From an uncultured Bacteroidales bacterium (GTDB lineage: Bacteria; Bacteroidota; Bacteroidia; Bacteroidales; JAUNSR01): DNA of 64,000 nt. Below, piece by piece: positions 17,503 through 24,327 of the stretch. The stretch lies in the NCBI GenBank assembly GCA_947074145.1, contig CAMTOJ010000005.1:1-64000 (forward strand), in the 5' to 3' direction. A program made the position numbers and the translations under genes. Position 1 is the stretch's first letter, and each line of letters opens with the position of its first letter. Under the pieces are notes generated by a model, which had not been told where the DNA came from, did no database searches, and was given only the letters and a program-made list of their open reading frames with translations.

Positions 17503-17988
17503 ATGGCACAACACCAACTTGATACGTTAGATTATAAAATATTGCAATTGATTGCTGATAACGCGCGTATTCCCTTTCTTGAAGTGGCCAGAGAGTGTAA
17601 TGTCTCGGGAGCTGCTATTCATCAGAGGGTTCAGAAGTTAACTAATCTTGGCATTATAAAGGGTTCTAAATATTGTCTTGATTCAAATAAAATCGGTTTT
17701 GAAACATGTGCATACATGGGATTGTTTCTTCAGAATCCTAATAGCTTCAATGAAGTGATAGAAAAATTGAAGAAGATTCCTGAAGTGATAGAATGTCATT
17801 ATACAACCGGTCAATATGATATGTTTGTAAAGATTTATGCAAAAAATAACAGACATCTTTTATCAATCATTCACAATAAGCTACAACCTTTAGGACTCTC
17901 AAGAAGCGAGTCAATCATCTCTTTTAAAGAGGCTTTCAATCGTCAAATCCCTATTGAAGTAATGCTCGAAACAGAAGAGGATTATTAA
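17503..17988 (+). CDS. Lrp/AsnC-family transcriptional regulator
   Basis: A 161-residue regulator with an N-terminal winged helix (LDTLDYKILQLIADNARIPF then VSGAAIHQRVQKLTNLGII) and a C-terminal RAM/AsnC ligand-binding domain (EVIECHYTTGQYDMFVKIYAK; SRSESIISF). These proteins form octamers and respond to amino acids. The frame is open upstream to 17413, but a -7 element at 17473-17480 and the family's usual length support the ATG at 17503. It is a single-gene unit with its own terminator; targets are unknown, the amino-acid genes at the left of the window being one possibility. Confidence 0.92.
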   Translation: MAQHQLDTLDYKILQLIADNARIPFLEVARECNVSGAAIHQRVQKLTNLGIIKGSKYCLDSNKIGFETCAYMGLFLQNPNSFNEVIEKLKKIPEVIECHYTTGQYDMFVKIYAKNNRHLLSIIHNKLQPLGLSRSESIISFKEAFNRQIPIEVMLETEEDY

Positions 17989-18011
17989 TAAATAACGATA
18001 TAAAAAATTTT

Positions 18012-18057
18012 AACGCATCTGATTATATTAAAAAATATATCAGATGCGTTTTTTTAT
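18012..18057 (+). terminator. Intrinsic terminator after the Lrp/AsnC gene
   Basis: A 12-bp perfect stem (AACGCATCTGAT / ATCAGATGCGTT, 18012-18023 and 18039-18050) followed by a T-run. Confidence 0.9.
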
Positions 18058-18079
18058 AAAAATCCAATTCGTTTTCTTT

Positions 18080-18165
18080 AAACTTTGCAAAGTTTTTAAT
18101 TACACCTTGCAAGGTGTTTAATCTAACCTTGCTCGGTTTTCAATTACACCTTGCAAGGTGTAATT
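18080..18165. repeat. Cluster of TTGCAA-centred palindromes
   Basis: Four dyads within 86 bp: AAACTTTGCAAAGTTT (18080-18095, perfect), ACACCTTGCAAGGTGT (18102-18117, perfect), a decayed AACC-TTGCTC-GGTT (18125-18138), and a perfect 24-bp palindrome with the same ACACCTTGCAAGGTGT core flanked by AATT (18142-18165). Related palindromes occur at 42329-42340. This is a dispersed intergenic repeat of unknown role, between an Lrp gene and an inositol-phosphatase-family gene. Confidence 0.75.
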
Positions 18166-18264
18166 AAAATAGTGTAATCATTTAGGAAAATGAGTTATCT
18201 AAACTTTTTGAAATATCAATAATCAATTCATGTAATTAATAGTTTACTTGATCTAATAATTTGA

Positions 18265-18272
18265 TAGATTTG
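18265..18272 (+). promoter_or_regulatory. -7 promoter element of the inositol-monophosphatase-family gene
   Basis: TAGATTTG fits TAnnTTTG; a TTTA about 19 bp upstream may serve as -33. The predicted start near 18279 supports the ATG at 18294 rather than the in-frame TTG at 18261. Confidence 0.4.
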
Positions 18273-18293
18273 TTCTCTCAATATAAATGGAAT

Positions 18294-19076
18294 ATGGAAA
18301 TAATAAACGATATTTTTAATGATGCAGTTGAGTGGGCTAAAGTAGCCGGTTCTATACAGCTTAAATATTTCAGAAGTAACGATCTGGGAATAGAGACTAA
18401 AACAAGTGTTCATGATGTGGTAACGAAAGTTGACAAGGAGTGTGAGGAATATCTTATTGGAAAGATTAATGAGAAATATCCCGATCATGGAATTCTTGGA
18501 GAGGAGAGTGGCGAGCATATAAATAGTTCTGATTTTCAGTGGGTGATTGATCCGCTTGACGGAACAAATAATTATAGTCAGGGGTTACCTTTGTTTTGTG
18601 TTTCAATAGGGATTAAATATAAAGATGAGGCGGTAGTTGGTGTTGTATATACTCCTTATGTTAATGAAATGTTTACGGCAATAAAAGGAAAAGGAGCTTA
18701 TCTAAATGGTGCACCTATTAAGATCGGCAATAAAAGTAAACTAAATGAATCTGTTCTTGCTACCGGTTTCCCATATGATAAAGATGTGAATCCGGATAAT
18801 AATGTTGACAATGTTGCTTCACTTATACCTCTTATAAGAGGGCTGAGAAGAATGGGTGCGGCTGCCTATGATCTTTGTTGTGTAGCTGCCGGTTTTCTTG
18901 ATGCTTATTGGGAGTTTAATCTTCAACCATGGGATGTGTGTGCAGGTGAACTGATTGTCAAAGAAGCAGGTGGTGAAATAATTCCATTTAGAAATGACAG
19001 AAATATAGGGATTGTTGCAGGTAATAATAATTTGTGCAGACAGATTTATATGAGACTTCATAATAAGAATATGTAA
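18294..19076 (+). CDS. Inositol monophosphatase family protein (SuhB-like)
   Basis: A 260-residue Mg2+-dependent phosphatase. Metal-binding motifs are GEESG (about residue 67), WVIDPLDGTNNY (about 82) and QPWDVCAGELIVKEAGG (about 210), in the order and spacing of the family. Substrates in this family include inositol-1-phosphate, fructose-1,6-bisphosphate, 3'-phosphoadenosine-5'-phosphate and histidinol phosphate; the sequence does not decide. It appears to be a single-gene unit with a promoter element upstream and a terminator downstream. Confidence 0.88.
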   Translation: MEIINDIFNDAVEWAKVAGSIQLKYFRSNDLGIETKTSVHDVVTKVDKECEEYLIGKINEKYPDHGILGEESGEHINSSDFQWVIDPLDGTNNYSQGLPLFCVSIGIKYKDEAVVGVVYTPYVNEMFTAIKGKGAYLNGAPIKIGNKSKLNESVLATGFPYDKDVNPDNNVDNVASLIPLIRGLRRMGAAAYDLCCVAAGFLDAYWEFNLQPWDVCAGELIVKEAGGEIIPFRNDRNIGIVAGNNNLCRQIYMRLHNKNM

Positions 19077-19160
19077 TGAATTTTACAATAAGGTAAAGAC
19101 GTTATGTAGGTATATCTAAATATATATTTTACTATATATTTATTAGAATACGAAATCAAA

Positions 19161-19212
19161 AAAATAGGGATAATGATTGTTTTAAGTAATGCAGTCATTA
19201 TCCCTTTTTTTG
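19161..19212 (+). terminator. Intrinsic terminator downstream of the inositol-monophosphatase-family gene
   Basis: An 11-bp stem (AGGGATAATGA, 19166-19176, with TCATTATCCCT, 19195-19205) followed by a long T-rich tract and preceded by A7. Confidence 0.85.
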
Positions 19213-19707
19213 TTTTTTTTTCAAGCGCTGATTGGAATATATATAAACAAGCGCGCTTATTTGTTTGATTAAAGTTTAAAAATGTAAATAGTTTCACTTT
19301 TGTTATTTGTTTTTGATAAAATATAAACAATAAAATCTTACTACATTTATTATACAATAATCTGATTTATAATCAAATATTAAGTAATATGTGTGGTTTC
19401 AACATTTAAATTATTTATTTTTAACTGAATAAGGTTTAAGGATATAAAAAACAGTATTATTTTTGTCAAGTCTAAAGAAGAGAAGGGGCGATTTTTTAGA
19501 TTATAAATAGACACGATTAAGTTAATTAATTAATAAATCGAAATTATTAAACATTAAATATGTAATGAATTTTTAAGGAGGGATTATTGTTTGGTCAGTT
19601 ATGATTAAGATAATTATTAATCAGTTCGAATGTAACGGAAATTGTAAAAAAATAAATTTGTCTTGAAATCTAAACAGTTAAATATCATATTAATAAATTG
19701 TCTTAGG
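19213..19707 (+). promoter_or_regulatory. Promoter region of the fimbrial operon (about 500 bp, no gene seen)
   Basis: Very A+T-rich. Two -7-like elements are visible: TATTTTTG at 19458-19465 with TTTA 19 bp upstream (19435-19438), and TAAATTTG at 19653-19660 without a clear partner. Use of the first would give a leader over 200 nt long; use of the second would start transcription just before the ATG at 19708. No inverted repeats suggesting an invertible promoter were found. Confidence 0.4.
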
Positions 19708-20952
19708 ATGAGATTTTTTCTCTTAATTTTTATGCTGTCAGCGATCACTAATGACGCGTTTTCGCAGGATAAATATTTGGTGAGAGATACTGTATCTAAG
19801 GATGTTATCTTTTTTAGATTTGATAAGTCAAATGTGGATAACGAATATTTGTCTAATCAGGCAACAATAAATAAGCTTGACAGTCTGCTATTGGATGACA
19901 ATTTTATATCAAGTATGGATTCCATCGTAATTGTTGCGACAAGTTCGCCCGAAGGTCCTGTAAGATATAATAGAGAATTATCCAAAAAACGTGCGGAATC
20001 TGTTAGGCAATATCTGCTTACAAGATATATTAAACTAAAAGGTGAAACAATTTTTACATACTCTATAGATGAAAACTGGACAGGTTTAAAAGAATTGATA
20101 GAAAATGACCCTAAGGCACCCTACAAGGAACGCCTGATAAAGATTGTAAGTACAGACGTTAATCCTGCTACCAAAGAGTGGAGATTAAAACAGGTTGGTG
20201 GTGGTGAAGCCTGGAAATATATCAAGATAAATTATTTGAAATATCTGCGTGTGGGAGCTACCAGCGTAATATTTTATAAAAAGACATTAATACCGGAACC
20301 GGAACCAATTGTTGAGCCGGAGCCTGTGGTTGAAGAAGTTGTTGAGGTTGTGGAAGAACCGGTAGTAGTTGAGCCGGAGGAGGTTTATATTCCTTTAGCA
20401 GCATTAAAAACAAATGTGCTGTTTGATTTAGCGACAGTTTTGAATATTGAAGCAGAGGTCCCTATTGGAGACCGTTACTCAATCTCCGGAGAGTGGATGT
20501 TCCCTTGGTGGCAAAAAGAAAAGAGTGATTGGACACTTCAGATGCTCTCAGCTCACGGAGCTGCGAAGTATTGGTTTGGCGACAGAACAGATATGGAACT
20601 GTTGACAGGATGGAGTGCCGGTCTTTATGGAGGTTGGGGAAAATATGACCTTCAGTTCTTTGAAAAAGATGGTGTTCAGGGAGATTTCTTTAATATTGGT
20701 GTTCAGGGAGCTTATGCTCAGAGAATTACACGTAATATTCGAATTGAATATCTTTTAGGTATCGGTTTTTTGAGATCTGATTATCAGAAATATGAAAAAA
20801 TCAGAAAAACTGAGTTTGGAGATATTAAGGTTGTGAATTATCCTTGGGAGGAACGTCGTCGTTCTCTTTTCGGTCCTACAAATGCGAAGATCTCTTTTGT
20901 TTGGCTTTTCGATTATAAATCAAAGCGTAAGAAAGGGGGTGAAAAATGGTAA
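19708..20952 (+). CDS. OmpA-like/DUF3575 outer-membrane protein of the fimbrial locus
   Basis: About 414 residues. A signal peptide (MRFFLLIFMLSAITNDAFSQ) is followed by an OmpA-like module (about residues 30-165 here, with the typical ATSSPEG and LSKKRAESVRQYL stretch), a Pro/Glu/Val linker rich in EPEP and VEE, and a C-terminal DUF3575 beta-barrel-like domain (LAALKTNVLFDLATVLNIEAE). Such proteins commonly open Bacteroidales fimbrial operons and probably anchor the assembly to outer membrane and peptidoglycan. The frame is open back to a TTG at 19663; the ATG at 19708 is preferred because a -7 element at 19653-19660 would leave the TTG at or before the transcript start and because the signal peptide is then canonical. 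Confidence 0.85.
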   Translation: MRFFLLIFMLSAITNDAFSQDKYLVRDTVSKDVIFFRFDKSNVDNEYLSNQATINKLDSLLLDDNFISSMDSIVIVATSSPEGPVRYNRELSKKRAESVRQYLLTRYIKLKGETIFTYSIDENWTGLKELIENDPKAPYKERLIKIVSTDVNPATKEWRLKQVGGGEAWKYIKINYLKYLRVGATSVIFYKKTLIPEPEPIVEPEPVVEEVVEVVEEPVVVEPEEVYIPLAALKTNVLFDLATVLNIEAEVPIGDRYSISGEWMFPWWQKEKSDWTLQMLSAHGAAKYWFGDRTDMELLTGWSAGLYGGWGKYDLQFFEKDGVQGDFFNIGVQGAYAQRITRNIRIEYLLGIGFLRSDYQKYEKIRKTEFGDIKVVNYPWEERRRSLFGPTNAKISFVWLFDYKSKRKKGGEKW

Positions 20953-21974
20953 AGAAAAATATCTCGAGGATTTTAATCTCTCTTCTTGCCTTTATAGCCG
21001 TTGCCTGTGAGATGGATCATCTCTATTATGCGACAGAGAATAAAGCCATAATCAGATTTATTGTTGACTGGACTACCTCTAAGTTAAAGCCAAATGGCGT
21101 ATCGGCATATTCTTTTGATATGATTGCCGATAAACGTGTTGATAATGTTCATATCAGTAGTAAAGCAGATAGTATAGATGTTTCATTTTTTATCGGGACA
21201 TATAATGTAATACTTCACAATGATACTGAATATGAGATTAATAATATCACTTTTGATGATACTGATAAATTTTCAACTTTCAGAGCAAGTATCTATGCAA
21301 CAACTGAGTCGAAATATAAGACTCTTCAATCAAAGGCTACTAATAGTTCTGAAACAAGATTTACAACAGAAACTGATACTCTTGCCGTGGCGATTGTAAC
21401 AGAGCAACACATTTTAGAGAGTGAGATCAAATATTATGACCATAAACCCGGTCTTGGGGAATATGATATCTCGAAAAAAGCACAGACTGAAGCAAAACGT
21501 ATTACCGAGATAATTGATATTGAGGTTTATGTGGAGAATCTTTCTTCTGTAGCTGGAGCTCCGAGAACACATCTTACTAATATGACTGGAGGATATATCA
21601 TTGCGAGTGATCAGAAAACTGATGATCTCGTTACTCACGAGTTTATTTTGAATAGTAGGACGATGGATCCTAATAATTCGAAAAACGGAACTATAAGAAA
21701 GAAACTAGTGTGTCTTGGTCCTGTGGAAGATGGAAACGGATTTAAGTATAATCATTCTCTAAATATGAATTTCATTCTGAATGATAATAATGAATATTAC
21801 ATTGAAGTTCCTCTAAATGATATTATTGAAACTTATCATGATGGCGTTCAGACAGTCAGAAGGATAAGATTGAATGTAAAAGTTCCGGAAACTGAGAATC
21901 AGGGAGGAACGGGTGGAGCATTTAACCCGGAAATTGAAGACTGGGAGAATGTATTTGTTGATTTACCGATTTAA
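20946..21974 (+). CDS. Mfa2/FimB-like fimbrial anchor lipoprotein (DUF5119-like)
   Basis: A 342-residue lipoprotein; the hydrophobic signal ends in the lipobox AVAC (Cys near residue 21). The core is predicted beta-rich (FIVDWTTSKLKPNGVSAYSFD; YNVILHNDTEYEINNITFD), consistent with the two-domain fimbrillin-superfamily fold used by anchors such as Mfa2 and FimB, which tether the fimbrial shaft to the outer membrane and limit its length. It overlaps the preceding gene by 7 bp and precedes the first fimbrillin by 42 bp. The family call rests on context plus the N-terminal pattern and is less certain than the neighbouring fimbrillins. Confidence 0.72.
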   Translation: MVKKNISRILISLLAFIAVACEMDHLYYATENKAIIRFIVDWTTSKLKPNGVSAYSFDMIADKRVDNVHISSKADSIDVSFFIGTYNVILHNDTEYEINNITFDDTDKFSTFRASIYATTESKYKTLQSKATNSSETRFTTETDTLAVAIVTEQHILESEIKYYDHKPGLGEYDISKKAQTEAKRITEIIDIEVYVENLSSVAGAPRTHLTNMTGGYIIASDQKTDDLVTHEFILNSRTMDPNNSKNGTIRKKLVCLGPVEDGNGFKYNHSLNMNFILNDNNEYYIEVPLNDIIETYHDGVQTVRRIRLNVKVPETENQGGTGGAFNPEIEDWENVFVDLPI

Positions 21975-22016
21975 ATAATTAAACTATAATATTTACTCTA
22001 TTAAATTTTAAAAACA

Positions 22017-23084
22017 ATGAAAAAAAATCTTTTATTCCTAATGGCAACTGCTGCGATAGCAACAGGTTGTTCTGAAGATTCAGTTCTTGAATCTGGATTG
22101 ACAAGCGAAAGCAATCAAATCGCTTTTGGTACTTATAAGACTATTACTAAGGGGACGCCGATTGCTAATAATGAGGCTTTTATGTCTTCTGGAAATAGCT
22201 TTGGGGTTGTTGCATTTGTTGGTGCTAATAGTGACGCTTATATGGGTTCCACATCTAATGGTGTCCAGATTAAGTTTGATGGTACAATTTGGGACTATGC
22301 AGCAGGAGAAACACCAGCTTTATGGCCGGGAACTCAGCTTTTGAAATTTTATGGCTATACACCATTTGTAAATAGTTCAATGTCTAATCTTGCTTTTGCG
22401 AATGCCGGAATGACATTTGATTATGCAGTTTCTACTGATCTTACAGAACAAACAGATTTAATGGTTGCTACAACTAATGCTTCAAAATCTCCAAATAAAG
22501 TTAATATGCCATTTAAGCATGCACTTACTCAGGTTAAGTTTGAAGCTACAACATCTGTTTCTAATCTTAGAGTAGAAATCGCAGCAAATGGTATTACACT
22601 TAATAAAATAAAATCTACAGGAACTTTAGCTCTTATAGGTGCTGATGCTACTAACGCTCCGACATGGACAGATCTATCAGATCCAATAAGCTATAATTTT
22701 ATTTCCAACTCGGTAAAAGGTGATTTAACAGCCGGAGCAGGGAAAGTTACAAATACAGACGGTCATGTTTTAATGCTTTTGCCTCAAACATTTGTTGGAA
22801 CTGATGTTGATGCCGAAAATGGATCATCTCTAACTATTACCTATAGATTATTATCTTTAAATGGAGATGCTGAAACTCCTGTAGTAGATGATAACACAGA
22901 TTCTAATGGTTATATAACTCAAACCATTGCAATATCTTCAAACGTTGAAGGAACAGAGGTGTGGGGAAATAGTAAAATTGTAACATACACTCTTAATTTT
23001 GGTTCTTCTGATTTTATTATGTTTGATACTTCTGTTACAGATTGGACTGATGCAGCAAAAAATCCAACTGTAGGAATCGAATAA
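22017..23084 (+). CDS. Fimbrillin-family lipoprotein, probable major shaft subunit
   Basis: A 355-residue lipoprotein (signal MKKNLLFLMATAAIATGC) of the Mfa-like fimbrillin family. Family features are the early basic segment TITKGTP, where a donor-strand-exposing cleavage may occur, the KFDGTIWDYAAGETPALWPG block and the MPFKHALTQVKFE strand. Related pilins are exported as lipoproteins, trimmed and polymerised through strand exchange. A strong hairpin directly after the gene could protect its mRNA or reduce readthrough, as expected for the most abundant subunit. Its low Cys and high Thr/Ser/Ala content also suits a shaft protein. Confidence 0.86.
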   Translation: MKKNLLFLMATAAIATGCSEDSVLESGLTSESNQIAFGTYKTITKGTPIANNEAFMSSGNSFGVVAFVGANSDAYMGSTSNGVQIKFDGTIWDYAAGETPALWPGTQLLKFYGYTPFVNSSMSNLAFANAGMTFDYAVSTDLTEQTDLMVATTNASKSPNKVNMPFKHALTQVKFEATTSVSNLRVEIAANGITLNKIKSTGTLALIGADATNAPTWTDLSDPISYNFISNSVKGDLTAGAGKVTNTDGHVLMLLPQTFVGTDVDAENGSSLTITYRLLSLNGDAETPVVDDNTDSNGYITQTIAISSNVEGTEVWGNSKIVTYTLNFGSSDFIMFDTSVTDWTDAAKNPTVGIE

Positions 23085-23107
23085 ATTTATAATCTTATAT
23101 TAAGATT

Positions 23108-23139
23108 TAAGTCTGCGGATCTAAATGTCCGCAGACTTA
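23108..23139 (+). other. Strong RNA hairpin between the two fimbrillin genes
   Basis: A 12-bp perfect stem (TAAGTCTGCGGA / TCCGCAGACTTA) with an 8-nt loop, 23 bp after the first fimbrillin stop. It is followed by ATTAAAAAAC rather than a T-run, so it looks like an mRNA-stabilising or processing hairpin or a weak attenuator, not a full terminator. Confidence 0.65.
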
Positions 23140-23157
23140 TTAAAAAACAAAATAAAG

Positions 23158-24321
23158 ATGAATAGAAAATATCTTATAATATTAACTTCTTTAATTCTGC
23201 TTGCTTCCTGTGTAGAAACAAGTATGGATTTTGACATGCCTGAAGAAAGCTATGAAGTTAGTTTTAGCCCCGATATTTCTACTGATGATAGTTTCACGGA
23301 TTATGTCTCCAAAACAACAAGAGCAACCGTGACAACCAATAGCTCAATGAAAACATTTGGGGTATATACTTATGAAACTTTAAGAAATTTTGATCAGTCC
23401 ACTTCTACACCTGAATTTATGTGTAATCAGAAAGTGGAAAAACAAAGTAGTTTATGGGTATATGATCCGATTAAAATGTGGCCAGGCAAAGTGGGTGATA
23501 TATATATTGCCAGATTAAGCTTCTTTGCTTATTCTCCTTATGCAGCTACGGGAGATGTAAATTCTCCTATAAAACTTACAACAACAACTCAAACCAAAGG
23601 ATGTCCGAAAATATCTTATATAGTTCCGGATAAAATTAAAGATCAAATAGATTTTCTTGTTGCAGATCCATTGTACAATAAAACAATGGCAGACAGAGAT
23701 CCAAAGACAAAGAATTTGCTTGTTAATTTTAAACATGCATTATCATCTATCTCTTTTACTGGTACACTAAATGCGAATTTAGATTCGGCAAAGGTTACCA
23801 AAATAATACAAAAAAATTTCCTTAATACAGGAGAAATAAATTATACAAATACATCGTTCACTTGTGATGCGATAGGGACTACTAAATCTGATTATGAATT
23901 GGAATATAATTCAGGTTTAAAGAATTTGGCATTGACCCAAAAAAATGTTACAGAAAATATTATGGAAACCGGACAGAAATTGATGGTTATTCCTCAAAAT
24001 ACATATAGTGTTGTTACAACTACAACAGAAACCCCAGGAAAATGGCCTTGGTCTAAACCAACAATTACTACAACTACAGAAACCATATACACATCTATAT
24101 ATTTAGAAATAGACTATTATTTACCATTCTCAGACGGAGGTCCTGTGAAAATAATAAGAGAATTTAATCTTAATACATTAATCTCCGGGAGTTTAGAGAT
24201 GGGAAAACACTATACAATCAATCTTACTATGGGTGATATTGATAATTTGACAGACTTAACAGTAAGTTGCTCAATAGTAGATTGGAATAAAGTAACAGTT
24301 GATGTACCTACATTTGATTAA
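23158..24321 (+). CDS. Fimbrillin-family lipoprotein, probable accessory subunit
   Basis: About 387 residues; signal peptide MNRKYLIILTSLILLASC with the lipobox cysteine at residue 18. It has the same landmarks as the preceding gene: a basic site in KTTRATVTT, VYDPIKMWPG, and LVNFKHALSSISFTG. A Thr-rich insertion (VVTTTTETPGKWPWSKPTI) is unusual. The frame is open to 23125, but that point lies inside the loop and stem of the intergenic hairpin, so the ATG at 23158 is chosen. Probably a minor shaft or adaptor subunit between the shaft and the tip protein. Confidence 0.82.
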   Translation: MNRKYLIILTSLILLASCVETSMDFDMPEESYEVSFSPDISTDDSFTDYVSKTTRATVTTNSSMKTFGVYTYETLRNFDQSTSTPEFMCNQKVEKQSSLWVYDPIKMWPGKVGDIYIARLSFFAYSPYAATGDVNSPIKLTTTTQTKGCPKISYIVPDKIKDQIDFLVADPLYNKTMADRDPKTKNLLVNFKHALSSISFTGTLNANLDSAKVTKIIQKNFLNTGEINYTNTSFTCDAIGTTKSDYELEYNSGLKNLALTQKNVTENIMETGQKLMVIPQNTYSVVTTTTETPGKWPWSKPTITTTTETIYTSIYLEIDYYLPFSDGGPVKIIREFNLNTLISGSLEMGKHYTINLTMGDIDNLTDLTVSCSIVDWNKVTVDVPTFD

Positions 24322-24327
24322 TAACTT

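Noticed and set aside
19058-19357. 99-codon minus-strand frame in the gap before the fimbrial operon
   Set aside because: Composition is explained by A+T-rich DNA, it overlaps a terminator and the 3' end of the inositol-phosphatase-family gene, and no family features are seen.
19601-19666. 21-codon plus-strand frame after an AAGGAGG sequence at 19575
   Set aside because: The purine-rich sequence is 19 bp from the ATG, too far for a ribosome site, and the peptide has no support.
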